From: DATFVA01 sp963764235
Lineage (GTDB): Bacteria; Bacteroidota; Ignavibacteria; Ignavibacteriales; Ignavibacteriaceae
Direction of reading: 5' to 3'
Assembly: GCA_963764235.1 (NCBI GenBank)
Contig: CAVXRO010000014.1
Location: 682,001 to 746,000, forward strand
Length of the DNA stretch: 64,000 nucleotides
Shown: positions 1-9,049 of the stretch, piece after piece
Layout of the letters: the number at the start of each line of letters is the position of its first letter
Numbering within the stretch: the stretch's first letter is position 1
Position numbers and translations under genes: made by a program
The notes under the pieces: generated by a model
What the model was told of the DNA's origin: nothing
Database searches by the model: none
What the model saw: only the letters and a program-made list of their open reading frames with translations

Positions 1-497
1 TATTCTCCTCCGATACTTTCAACATAACTCCCCACAAAAATATCAAATTCCTCAAGCAGTCTGCGTGCTACAGAACCCGCCGCTACCCTTGCCGCGGTTT
101 CCCTCGCACTGGACCGTTCTATTGAATTTCTTATATCATCATAATTAAATTTTGTTATTCCTACAAGGTCCGCATGTCCCGGCCTTGGAACAGTTACCTT
201 CTCAACTTTTCCTTTTTCAGCTTCAGGCGACATCTGGGATTTCCAGTTTTCCCAATCCCTATTCTTTATTAAAAATGAAATTGGTGAGCCTAACGTCTTC
301 TGAAACCTGATGCCGGCTAATATTTCCGCAGAATCAGATTCAATTTTCATCCGATGACCTCTTCCGTAACCGGCCTGTCTTCTTTTAAGATGATAATTTA
401 AATAGCTGTTTTCTATGGTAAGATTTGAAGGAATCCCGTCAACTATCACGGTAAGTGCTTTACCATGAGATTCCCCTGCTGTTAAGAAGCGTATCAT
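1..497 (-). CDS. aroC: Chorismate synthase, partial (C-terminus outside window)
   Basis: Makes chorismate from 5-enolpyruvylshikimate-3-phosphate, the last step of the shikimate pathway, using reduced FMN. About 165 codons are readable from an ATG at 497 down to the window edge with no stop. The N-terminal GESHG motif, the RRQAGYGRG segment and the conserved PRPGHAD block followed by a SSARETAARVAAG stretch are diagnostic for the family. An AGGA ribosome-binding site lies 7-8 bases before the ATG. The gene follows the terminator of the upstream htrA gene, so it probably has its own promoter in the roughly 35 bases between. The C-terminal half is cut off only by the window boundary. Confidence 0.95.
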   Translation of the reverse strand, partial: MIRFLTAGESHGKALTVIVDGIPSNLTIENSYLNYHLKRRQAGYGRGHRMKIESDSAEILAGIRFQKTLGSPISFLIKNRDWENWKSQMSPEAEKGKVEKVTVPRPGHADLVGITKFNYDDIRNSIERSSARETAARVAAGSVARRLLEEFDIFVGSYVESIGGE

Positions 498-530
498 TTT
501 ATATCCTGTAAAATGTTGAGGAGATAATAT

Positions 531-557
531 AAAAAAAACGCCCGAAATTATCGGGCG
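531..557 (-). terminator. Rho-independent terminator of the htrA/degP gene
   Basis: A 7-bp GC-rich stem (551-557 pairing with 539-545) with a 5-base loop is followed, on the minus strand, by eight consecutive T residues (538-531). It starts about 20 bases after the protease stop codon and separates that gene from aroC. Confidence 0.9.
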
Positions 558-579
558 CTTTAATTAAAGATTTTTAACC

Positions 580-2064
580 TTATTCAGGTATTTCCAATGC
601 GATGAACCTTTTATTTCCCTGGGAATCAGCTACCCTGAGCATAACTGATTTTCCTTTATTATCATCCACAATGCTCTTAAAATCACTTACAGAATCAACC
701 TTCTTTTTGTTAGCTTCAAGTATTACCAATCCCTGAAATAACCTCTGATCCTCGGCTTTGCTGTAAGGTTTAACTTCAGTAATCATGACTCCATGATCAA
801 TACTGTATTGAGATTTTTCCTGCGAGTTAAGGTTTCTGACTGTAAGACCGAGATTATCAAACGCTGTGGTTGAACTGCTCCCGTTGTTTTCATTTTCATT
901 ATCCTCTTTATTAACAACAGGCTCGTTACTCTGCTCAGTTTCCCTTGCTTTAAGGGTGACTTCTCTTGTAATCTCTTTGCCGTCCCTGTAAAGAGTAAGT
1001 GTAACGGTGGAACCTGCACTCTTTCCGGCAATATAGCTCTGGAGAGCATTTGGTTCATTTACTTCCTTGCCATCGACTTTAAGAATGACATCGCCTGCTT
1101 TGATATCGGCTTTGCTTGCAGATCCACCTTCAACCAGACCCTGTACGATTACACCTTCAGGTTTGCTCATACCGAGAGCCTTAGCCATTGCATTGTCAAC
1201 TTCACCAATATTCACTCCTATATAACCGCGGCTTATTTTTCCGTGGGCTATAAGGTCTTTTGCAACTGACTTAGCCATATTAATGGGAATGGCAAAACCA
1301 TAACCGATATAAGTTCCGGTTCTTCCTGCTGCAATAGCTGAGTTGACACCTATTACTGCTCCCGAAAGGTCAACAAGTGCGCCTCCGCTGTTGCCCGGAT
1401 TTATAGCTGCATCTGTCTGTATGAAATTCTCAACACCGTAACTGTTCTTTATTAATCCAAGCTGTCCTCTCCCGATTGCACTTACGATTCCCGCTGTAAC
1501 AGTAGATGAAAGTGAAAGCGGATTGCCGATTGCCATTACCCATTGACCTACTTTCAAGTTATCTGAATCTCCCAGATACGCTACAGGAAGATTTTTAGCA
1601 TCAATCTTGATAACTGCAAGATCTGTTAACGGATCTGTTCCAACCACAGTAGCATCAAATGTTCTCTTGTCTGAAAGCCCGACTGTTACTTTATTAGCAT
1701 TTTCAACCACGTGGTTATTTGTAAGTATATAGCCGTCATCAGATATTATAATACCGCTTCCTGTTCCTTTTTGCTCCTGGGGCATATCCTTAAACGGGAA
1801 AAAGAAGAAGTCGTTATGGGGATTTTCAGCTTCAGATACAACCGTTATCTGTACAATGGTAGGTGTGACCTTAGCAGCAGTTTCAATAAATGCCTTACTG
1901 AATGAAGTAGCATCGGCATCAAGGTTAACGGGAGGATTACTGGCACCAAGATTTATATCCGCGAGTCCCGGTCTGACCAACCCGAACCCGGAAACAAGCA
2001 GCGCTCCGAAAAGGATTCCGGCAAACACTAATGCAAATGCACCAAATAATCTTTTTGATTTCAT
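580..2064 (-). CDS. degP: HtrA/DegP-family periplasmic serine protease with two PDZ domains
   Basis: Envelope quality-control protease/chaperone. Of 494 residues, roughly 1-30 form an N-terminal signal or membrane anchor. The trypsin-like domain follows with the triad His118 (TNNHVV), Asp148 (TDLAVIK) and Ser226 (GNSGGA). The first PDZ is at about 280-375. An acidic, Asn/Glu-rich linker at about 385-400 is followed by a second, more divergent PDZ to the C-terminus. Length and domain order match Do-type proteases. The gene stands alone: a terminator follows it, and about 80 bases separate it from recO, which lies upstream in the direction of transcription. The substrate is not predictable. Confidence 0.93.
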   Translation of the reverse strand: MKSKRLFGAFALVFAGILFGALLVSGFGLVRPGLADINLGASNPPVNLDADATSFSKAFIETAAKVTPTIVQITVVSEAENPHNDFFFFPFKDMPQEQKGTGSGIIISDDGYILTNNHVVENANKVTVGLSDKRTFDATVVGTDPLTDLAVIKIDAKNLPVAYLGDSDNLKVGQWVMAIGNPLSLSSTVTAGIVSAIGRGQLGLIKNSYGVENFIQTDAAINPGNSGGALVDLSGAVIGVNSAIAAGRTGTYIGYGFAIPINMAKSVAKDLIAHGKISRGYIGVNIGEVDNAMAKALGMSKPEGVIVQGLVEGGSASKADIKAGDVILKVDGKEVNEPNALQSYIAGKSAGSTVTLTLYRDGKEITREVTLKARETEQSNEPVVNKEDNENENNGSSSTTAFDNLGLTVRNLNSQEKSQYSIDHGVMITEVKPYSKAEDQRLFQGLVILEANKKKVDSVSDFKSIVDDNKGKSVMLRVADSQGNKRFIALEIPE

Positions 2065-2146
2065 GTTCTATTCCTCCGAATTTAAATTCAATTTTTTTTA
2101 AGAATTAGACTGCATTGCTGCATTTGTATCAACTATCTATAAAACC

Positions 2147-2887
2147 TCATTTGAAAAACTGAATTGACTGTAAGCCTTTGAAGTCCGGTACATGATGTTT
2201 TGCGTAACGATCAAGAAAAACAATTGCCTTTTCCTTCACTGATTTATTTATTTTTACTGCCTGTTTATTGTATTTTAGACACAACAGATAGTTAAAAAGT
2301 TCCATTTCGATTGTAAAAGAATATAAATTATCCCGGCTGCACTGTTCACAAAAAATACCCAAATCAAAATTGTAAGCCAAATTTTCACTCTCAAGATTTG
2401 ATTTGCCGCAAGATATACATTTTTCAAACTGCAGTTCGTACCCGCTGTCGGTAAGAAAAAACAAAAAGTATCTACCGAACAAAACCAAAGTTTCTTCGTT
2501 AGATGACTCTAGCAGGGATAGGATTCTGACCGTACCGGAAAAGAGCCTGTGGTTGACTTCATGCTCTGGAGTAAGCTTCTTCAAGAGTTCCAGTACTGCC
2601 AGTGAATACTGAAGCTTTTCAAGATCGTCCTTAATCCCGGAGAAATGTGAAATGATTGAGGCCGCGGACACAAGCTGTAAATCTCTGGAATCTTTTTTAT
2701 AAAGCACAATTTCAATATGGTTAAGAGGATTCACAGCCGTACCGACCTTGCTTTTTGAGCTCCTCCCTCCCTTAAGGATGCCGGACAGTCTGCCGTAATC
2801 CCTAGTGAAGAAAGAAGCAATCAAACTGGTATCGCCATAGTTTATCTTGTTAAGGACTATAGCTTCAGTCTTTATTATTTCGCTCAT
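2147..2887 (-). CDS. recO: DNA repair protein RecO
   Basis: Recombination mediator that helps load RecA at gaps in the RecFOR pathway. The 246-residue length is typical. The N-terminal OB fold starts with EAIVLNKINYGDTSLI and a GRLSGILKGGRSSKS segment. The zinc-binding part has the Cys pairs C157/C160 and C180/C183. Its start overlaps the stop of mtnA by 4 bases (ATGA-type), so the two are translationally coupled, although no functional link is known. Confidence 0.93.
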   Translation of the reverse strand: MSEIIKTEAIVLNKINYGDTSLIASFFTRDYGRLSGILKGGRSSKSKVGTAVNPLNHIEIVLYKKDSRDLQLVSAASIISHFSGIKDDLEKLQYSLAVLELLKKLTPEHEVNHRLFSGTVRILSLLESSNEETLVLFGRYFLFFLTDSGYELQFEKCISCGKSNLESENLAYNFDLGIFCEQCSRDNLYSFTIEMELFNYLLCLKYNKQAVKINKSVKEKAIVFLDRYAKHHVPDFKGLQSIQFFK

Positions 2888-3903
2888 TTTATAAAGTTAT
2901 AGGGAAAGCTGAATATACCTTCTTCGGTAATTATGCCTTTGATCAGATGCGCAGGAGTAACATCAAAGGCAGGTGTGTATGCTTCGTCAATCCCGGGAGA
3001 AAGCTGAATTCCATTTGGACTGGTAATCTCACTTTTGTTCCGGTATTCTATAATAATCTCATCACCGCTGGCAATTTTTCTATCTATAGTAGTTGTAGGT
3101 GCCGCTACGTAAAAAGGAACCTCGTGGTAGAAGCAATTAACAGCAAGGTTATATGTACCTATCTTGTTGGCTGTATCACCGTTCAGGGCTATATGGTCGG
3201 CTCCCACTATAGCAAAATCAACCTTACCTGATCTTAAAAGCGATGCGGATGCCGAATCATTAAGCACAGAGAAAGGAATACCGTTCTTCTCAAGCTCAAA
3301 GGCTGTCAATCTTAATCCCTGCAGCAGAGGACGGGTTTCATCAGCATACACATAATTTACGAGTCCCCTTTTGAAACCGTTCTTAATTACATTAAACGCG
3401 GTACCATCTCCGCCGGTTGCAAGTTTTCCGGTGTTGCAATGAGTGATGATGGATGACTTTTTCAGGAAAATATTTAATCCATACTCCCCGATTTTCCTGC
3501 ATTTTTCTATGTCGTCATTATGAAGCAAAATAGCCCCGGCGAGCAAGGATTTGTAAGGATCGTCAGAAGGGTCAAGCTCATCGAAAACTTTCTGCATAAC
3601 CTCAAGTGCCATAAATAGATTGACGGCTGTGGGACGGGTTCTTTCAAGTCTTTTATATGCTGTCCGGAAGGCTTCTCCAACTGTAAGGTTATCGAGTCCT
3701 TTAACGGCCAGCGCAATCCCGTAAGCAGCAGTGATCCCGATCGCCGGTGCGCCTCTCACCTCAAGTCTCTCGATAGCTTCAGCTATTCTGTTGTAGTCAT
3801 CTGTCTTTACGTATTCTTCTTTAAACGGAAGTTTTGTCTGATCCAAAAAAACCAGCATATCATCTTCAAACTTCAGGGAGAAATACTCAGTCCGGTTCAT
3901 CAA
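2884..3903 (-). CDS. mtnA: S-methyl-5-thioribose-1-phosphate isomerase (eIF2B-like)
   Basis: Converts 5-methylthioribose-1-phosphate to the ribulose form in methionine salvage; relatives act on 5-deoxyribose-1-phosphate or ribose-1,5-bisphosphate. The 339 residues contain the GAPAIG loop, HCNTG with Cys156 and GADHI with Asp236, which match the family's catalytic Cys/Asp pair. The conserved NGDTANKIGTY and APTTTID segments are also present. Two adjacent ATG codons (3903 and 3900) are possible starts. The start lies within the end of the PfkB kinase gene (17-base overlap), and the end overlaps recO. No mtnB, mtnC, mtnD or mtnK is in view, so the salvage route is unclear. Substrate assignment within the family is an inference. 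Confidence 0.88.
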   Translation of the reverse strand: MMNRTEYFSLKFEDDMLVFLDQTKLPFKEEYVKTDDYNRIAEAIERLEVRGAPAIGITAAYGIALAVKGLDNLTVGEAFRTAYKRLERTRPTAVNLFMALEVMQKVFDELDPSDDPYKSLLAGAILLHNDDIEKCRKIGEYGLNIFLKKSSIITHCNTGKLATGGDGTAFNVIKNGFKRGLVNYVYADETRPLLQGLRLTAFELEKNGIPFSVLNDSASASLLRSGKVDFAIVGADHIALNGDTANKIGTYNLAVNCFYHEVPFYVAAPTTTIDRKIASGDEIIIEYRNKSEITSPNGIQLSPGIDEAYTPAFDVTPAHLIKGIITEEGIFSFPYNFIK

Positions 3904-4801
3904 ACCTTGTCATATTATAAAATTCACGGTAACGGTCGTGTATGCGAAGGTAATTAAGATCCCTCAAACCATCAACACTGAACTTTTCAACGCAGAATGA
4001 GGCAAGTGTGCTTCCGAATACTACAGCCGACTTTACACTTGCAACACCAAGGTCGTTTGTCTTATGCAGGTAACCGATAAATCCTCCGGCAAATGTATCT
4101 CCCGCCCCGGTAGGATCATAAATCATCTCCAGCGGATATGCGGGAGCAGAGAAAACTATGTCCTCCATAAAGAGCAAAGCACCGTGCTCTCCTTTTTTAA
4201 TAATAAGGATTTCCGGTCCCATCTCCCTTATATTTTTTGCCGCCTTGATAAGGTTAGGCTCGTGAGCCAGCAGCCGGGCTTCGGAATCATTTATTATCAG
4301 CACGTTTGCCCTTTTCAATACCTCGAGCAGTTCTTCTTTTTTTCCTTCAATCCAGTAGTTCATTGTATCACATACTACAAAGTGAGGGTTCACCATCTGG
4401 TTCAGTACCTTAAGCTGAAGTGAAGGATCTATATTGCCGAGACATACAAACCTTGCATTCCTGAACTTTTCGGGAATAACAGGATCGAATTTTTCGAATA
4501 CATTGAGCTCAGTTAATAATGTATCACGAACATTAAGGTCGTAGTGATACCTGCCTGACCAGCGGAATGTTTTTCCATCCATAACCTGCAGACCATCTGT
4601 ATCAATATTATGATCTTCGAGCAGGCGTATATAATTTTTCGGGAAATCGTTTCCTACCACCCCTACGAGGTTAATCGGTCCGCTGAAGTAACTCGCGGCA
4701 AGGGATATATAAGTTGCTGATCCTCCAAGGGCATCATTAATTTTATCGAATGGCGTGGCAACCGTGTCAAGTGCAAGTGATCCGACTACAAGTAAACTCA
4801 A
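3887..4801 (-). CDS. PfkB/ribokinase-family carbohydrate or nucleoside kinase
   Basis: ATP-dependent sugar or nucleoside kinase; substrate unknown. The PfkB signature is present as DPTGAGDTFAGGF near the C-terminus, with the catalytic Asp in GAGD, and GGSA in the N-terminal substrate loop. I place the start at a TTG at 4801: an ideal AGGAG lies 6 bases upstream, and the protein then begins directly with the conserved LLVVGSLALDTV strand. An ATG at 4843 would add 14 residues with no ribosome-binding site or similarity. The 3' end overlaps mtnA by 17 bases, which implies cotranslation and perhaps phosphorylation of a (thio)ribose-type sugar. Confidence 0.85.
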   Translation of the reverse strand: MSLLVVGSLALDTVATPFDKINDALGGSATYISLAASYFSGPINLVGVVGNDFPKNYIRLLEDHNIDTDGLQVMDGKTFRWSGRYHYDLNVRDTLLTELNVFEKFDPVIPEKFRNARFVCLGNIDPSLQLKVLNQMVNPHFVVCDTMNYWIEGKKEELLEVLKRANVLIINDSEARLLAHEPNLIKAAKNIREMGPEILIIKKGEHGALLFMEDIVFSAPAYPLEMIYDPTGAGDTFAGGFIGYLHKTNDLGVASVKSAVVFGSTLASFCVEKFSVDGLRDLNYLRIHDRYREFYNMTRFDEPD

Positions 4802-4875
4802 TTTTTCTCCTGTTTTTTTAATTAGAATTATAAAAATAACCAAATAGGATTATAAAACCATAATAAATGACCGGG

Positions 4876-5340
4876 TCAGCGCAGATTTATCTCGACATAA
4901 TCCCAGAAAATCCTGTCTTTGGAATAATACCTGCTTATAAGTTCGACTGAATGCCTCTGTCCTTCCCATGCCAGCAAATCTTTAGCTTCTTCTGGACTGT
5001 ACCAGCATGAATCGCTGTGCTCTTCACAAATTGTAACCTTCTCTCCCGCTTTAACTTTTGCGGCGAACACAGGAAGAAGGGAGATTACATTCAGCTCATG
5101 CGAATAAAAGGTATTCACATTCGGGACGACCCACAGTTGTTCAGGACGCAGTCCGGTCTCTTCGGTTATTTCCCTTATGGCTGCCTGGTATGCTGTTTCA
5201 TCTCCCTCAACTTTACCGTTAACCATCTGCCATAAACCAGGGTAAATTTCATTTTCGGCACGTTTAAGCAGCAGGAATTCGAGTCCATTCTGTGTCTCCC
5301 TGAATATGTGCGCCTCAATCATATCAGATATTATTTTCAT
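4876..5340 (-). CDS. Nudix hydrolase
   Basis: Hydrolyses a nucleoside-diphosphate-linked compound. The Nudix box is complete (GKVEGDE, then REITEETGL), with the metal-binding glutamates in place. At 154 residues with the motif near residue 45, it resembles the NudB/dATP-pyrophosphatase-like group, which can act on dihydroneopterin triphosphate. That assignment is only by general resemblance. AAGGA lies 6 bases upstream of the ATG. It is only 15 bases downstream of the large outer-membrane protein gene and may be cotranscribed with it. Confidence 0.85.
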   Translation of the reverse strand: MKIISDMIEAHIFRETQNGLEFLLLKRAENEIYPGLWQMVNGKVEGDETAYQAAIREITEETGLRPEQLWVVPNVNTFYSHELNVISLLPVFAAKVKAGEKVTICEEHSDSCWYSPEEAKDLLAWEGQRHSVELISRYYSKDRIFWDYVEINLR

Positions 5341-5355
5341 ATTAATCCTTATTTA

Positions 5356-8300
5356 TTAAAAGTATGCTCTAACTTCTGCCCTTGCGGTATGAATAGGCCT
5401 GTTTTGTCCCTGCAGCCTGCCGTCGTAACTAACCGTCGATTGCAGAAAGGTATTTATGCGGTAATCAAAATTAAGTCTCCAGAAATAATTTTTCCCAATC
5501 TGGTTCCCTTCGGTCAATTCAAAAGGAAGAAAATTTTCCGAGGTATTTCCTGTAAGTTCATCTCTCTCAAGTTCAATTCTTAATCTTCCAGTACCTGCAA
5601 ACGATAAGTTAAACCTTAATGTCTGCGCGTTAAGATCTACAACGGTAGGTACGACAGGATATGCATCCTCGTTTCTGCCCACCTTAAGCTTAAACCCGAC
5701 CTCTATATCATTTTGGGGACGGTAGGAAAAATCCGAAGCGGCACTAGTACCGTTTATATTTCTTTTCCGGTTTGATTCGACAGGAGCGAATACAGCATCA
5801 TTTGTATTCACGATATCTGTCTGGTTGCTTAATTCTTTTACCATCCTGAAGGTTATCCTTAAACTTCTTTCCCTGTTATACGACCTTTCGGTTCCTCCGC
5901 TGAACTGGTTTAATCCTTTTGTCTGTGCATAACGAAACCTGAACGAAAGATCGGGATCATTTTCAAAAAGGAAAACATCCTGCTGAATATAATTAGATCC
6001 GTTTATGGTTGTCTCTTCATTCTGGAATGCGGAGAAGTCGAGTAAGTAAATTCGCTTATAGTCTTCCTCCCTGCTGTTCTCCTCAATCCTCCAGTAAGTC
6101 TCTGTCGACAGCGGCTTCAGCAGCTTAGAAGCAAACGACCCATTTTCGAATATATCACCATATTGTACCTTCCATCGTGTGCTAGTCTTCAGATTTATTA
6201 CAGGAAAAAGCTCATCGGTCGGAACTGTAACCTGCACGTAATCGGCATCGTACACTGCAGGTTCAAACTCATTTTCATCTGCCACTCCGTTATTATTCAA
6301 ATCGCCCAGGTACCTGTAGTTTCCTGTCCCCTGGGCCACCCTGATAAAAACCTTTTCAAGCCTGGCTGTCCTTTCTGTAGAGACTTCGTAGAAAAGATCA
6401 CCGTTCAAAACCGGACTCCATAAATTAAATTTCGACTGTGATCTTATGAGTATTGTCTGATTATCAAGAAACCCCTTCTTCTTAAAAGGCTCAGTATACT
6501 TTTTATCCCTGAACGTGAGGTTAAAAGTGGAATTCACCTCTTTAATACCATTATAGGTCATATCATAATATTGAGTGAGTGCCCGGGCCTGCTTAAGTAT
6601 TATTCCGTTAAGAGGCATATAATCATCTCTGACCGAATATTTGCTTCCTATCTTAAACCCAGGAATATTAACAAGCTGAAGGAAAGGAGCTACCTCGTAA
6701 TATTTAAGACTTGTTCCCAGCAGAGAATCTGATGTTACATATTCATCTTTCTTTTTTTCTGCGAGGAAGTCAACTCCCGGCTTTAGGTACCAGAACACAT
6801 AATATCCGCTGCCTTTTTGTCTTAGCCAATTGCTTTTAATATCCCCATTTCGTGATTCCACGTAATCGAAGTTATAGATGAGACTGTAATTATTATTATC
6901 CGTGAAGCTGAAGATATTGTTATAGCGGGTTGATTTAAAATCATCTCCTCTTTTCAGCACACCGATAGAGGATGTCGCGATCATATTGTCAATCGGCAGC
7001 AGGTTCAGGTTGAATTCGCGAAGTGTTTCATCCACCCTAGCCTGGTCCCGGGCAACATTATAATAGCGGTCAAACTCTATCTCATTTATCCTGTCTGCAG
7101 AAGTAAACTTGTCCTGGATGAATCGATCCTTTGCGGAAAAGCCAATTTTACCCAGTCTGATGTTTCCCAGGTTTATTTTTTTTGGATCCATTTTCAGGAA
7201 AATATTTCTTGCGTAACCATAATTGTTTTTATCATCGAGCGTAGAAAGCAGATTCTGATCCCACAGACTTCCGGCATATTCGAGACTGATGTAAAAATCC
7301 TGCAGAGGATTAACATCCACCACTATGTTGCCCACCTGTTTTCTTTCAGGAACCGGGATGAAAATAATGGGAAGATAACCTCCCTGTCCTTTTCCTGCGA
7401 ACTGGTAGTTTCCAAGACTTATTTTGATATAATCACCCTGAGATTCACCAACGTAGCTAAAAGAGACATTATAAATTGCAGTTGAATCACCAGGATTATA
7501 AACATAATAACTGAAAGGTTCATTATTTATCAGAGTATCGACTTTGATATATGTGCCTCTTACGATTCCAAGGGAATCGGGCTTTGCAAGACTAACACCC
7601 GTCTTCGTTGCTTTGGTTCTGTCATCGCCGGCATTCTGAAGTTTCACCTTATCCGAATCTGAAATCGTTACATCGATAGGAGCATTGGGATCATCGCCTT
7701 CCCTGAGATACTGAAGCTGTATCCCCAGCTTATCATGAAGGAGCGTCGATTTTACACCCGCTCCGAAAAAGTCTCTGTTAAACCGCCTGTCGGTATATTC
7801 AAAATCGACAGAAATTCTGCTCGCCGCCGTAATTAACCGCTGAGGAGTAAAAGTAATCTGCGCATTGCCGTATTCGATCGTATAATCATTTGCCTCACCT
7901 CTTTTCATAAGGATGCCGTCAAGATATACTCTTTCGGTTCCGGCGATCACAACAATATCCTTTTCATTATTGATTCCTGAAAGGCGATAAGGTCCCTGCA
8001 CTCCATCAACGCCGTTGAAATTATTCGTATTAAATTTGCCTCGGGAACCGGCAAGGGAGACATAACCCGATTGTCCTTCATATTGAAACTCACCCATCAG
8101 TCCCTGCAGTTTCCTGTCAATAACACCGAACTCCCCCTGTTTATGAAACAGCTGGTAATCTCCGAAGGTACCCACGGCATTAGGATGTTTGATTTGAATG
8201 AATACCTTGTCAAGCTCCTCGAGACGTTCAGTATTTCCTTCCGGCTGAATGGGTGTATTCTCATCTGTCAGGGCTGCCACCACCTCGATCTCATCCGATA

Positions 8301-8823
8301 GTTTTCCGGAAAGCTGGAGCCGCAAACCGCTGTTAAGAGTGAAATCCTTTGTGGTACCTACTGTAAATCCTCTCACGAGGGTACCGCTTTTCTCTATCCT
8401 GCTTCCGAATATCTCTTCTGCAGTAAACTCACCTCCTTCTGCCTGTGCCACCCGTATTGTATCCTTTCCCCCTTCCTTCACCTTAATTACCAGGCTGCGC
8501 TTTTTGTATTCTTTCTGAAGGGAAAGCTGATACGAACGGTACGAAACATAAAGAGTATCAAAAATCGAATAAGCAAGCGAATCGGAAAGCCGGAATGAGG
8601 CAGTGTTATATGAAATTGAATAATCGCTGCGGCTGAGGGTTCTGCCGCGCAAAACTATCTTTTCAGAAAAAGGAATAATGGAAACCCTGGAGAGTGGATA
8701 TTGATTATCCAGGTTTATCGGTATTGAATCTGTAACGGTTTTTACCAGGTACTGATCCTGCGCCCTTACTGAGATTGTCAAAAAAAAGAATAAACCCGGT
8801 ATTAATATAAGCTTAAATCTCAA
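5356..8823 (-). CDS. Very large predicted outer-membrane beta-barrel protein, function unknown
   Basis: The 1155 residues begin with a signal peptide (about 1-22, cleaved after VRAQ). The rest is rich in alternating polar/aromatic strands and ends in an aromatic residue (RAYF), as outer-membrane barrels do. The N-terminal 150 residues look like a periplasmic beta domain. From about residue 130 (FTVGTTKDFTLNSGLRLQLSG) a long series of barrel-type strands follows. The pattern is loosely like giant SprA-type or translocation-related barrels of Bacteroidota, but I do not recognise a specific family. The only start I see is a TTG at 8823. Divergent to an ABC permease; the Nudix gene follows closely. 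Confidence 0.75.
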   Translation of the reverse strand: MRFKLILIPGLFFFLTISVRAQDQYLVKTVTDSIPINLDNQYPLSRVSIIPFSEKIVLRGRTLSRSDYSISYNTASFRLSDSLAYSIFDTLYVSYRSYQLSLQKEYKKRSLVIKVKEGGKDTIRVAQAEGGEFTAEEIFGSRIEKSGTLVRGFTVGTTKDFTLNSGLRLQLSGKLSDEIEVVAALTDENTPIQPEGNTERLEELDKVFIQIKHPNAVGTFGDYQLFHKQGEFGVIDRKLQGLMGEFQYEGQSGYVSLAGSRGKFNTNNFNGVDGVQGPYRLSGINNEKDIVVIAGTERVYLDGILMKRGEANDYTIEYGNAQITFTPQRLITAASRISVDFEYTDRRFNRDFFGAGVKSTLLHDKLGIQLQYLREGDDPNAPIDVTISDSDKVKLQNAGDDRTKATKTGVSLAKPDSLGIVRGTYIKVDTLINNEPFSYYVYNPGDSTAIYNVSFSYVGESQGDYIKISLGNYQFAGKGQGGYLPIIFIPVPERKQVGNIVVDVNPLQDFYISLEYAGSLWDQNLLSTLDDKNNYGYARNIFLKMDPKKINLGNIRLGKIGFSAKDRFIQDKFTSADRINEIEFDRYYNVARDQARVDETLREFNLNLLPIDNMIATSSIGVLKRGDDFKSTRYNNIFSFTDNNNYSLIYNFDYVESRNGDIKSNWLRQKGSGYYVFWYLKPGVDFLAEKKKDEYVTSDSLLGTSLKYYEVAPFLQLVNIPGFKIGSKYSVRDDYMPLNGIILKQARALTQYYDMTYNGIKEVNSTFNLTFRDKKYTEPFKKKGFLDNQTILIRSQSKFNLWSPVLNGDLFYEVSTERTARLEKVFIRVAQGTGNYRYLGDLNNNGVADENEFEPAVYDADYVQVTVPTDELFPVINLKTSTRWKVQYGDIFENGSFASKLLKPLSTETYWRIEENSREEDYKRIYLLDFSAFQNEETTINGSNYIQQDVFLFENDPDLSFRFRYAQTKGLNQFSGGTERSYNRERSLRITFRMVKELSNQTDIVNTNDAVFAPVESNRKRNINGTSAASDFSYRPQNDIEVGFKLKVGRNEDAYPVVPTVVDLNAQTLRFNLSFAGTGRLRIELERDELTGNTSENFLPFELTEGNQIGKNYFWRLNFDYRINTFLQSTVSYDGRLQGQNRPIHTARAEVRAYF

Positions 8824-9049
8824 ATGAAGATAAGATTTGTGAAGTTATAATCTAAATTTACATACTTCTTTTATCAAGTCTATATTACTTCAAACATTCT
8901 AATTCCCCTGCCCGGGTGATTGAGCAGTTTCATTTTCTTCCATCGTATTATTTATTAATTAAACACTTTTAATATTTAAGTCATTCGATTATTTTAGTAA
9001 CAGCCTAAGAAGTAAAACTGAAACTTTCGTCCTAAAAAAGCAGGGAATA
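8824..9049. other. Divergent intergenic region
   Basis: 226 bases between the large outer-membrane protein (minus) and the orphan ABC permease (plus). It must hold both promoters. It is AT-rich and I see no convincing operator, repeat or small gene in it. A GGGAATA ribosome-binding site precedes the permease ATG at 9050. Confidence 0.5.
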
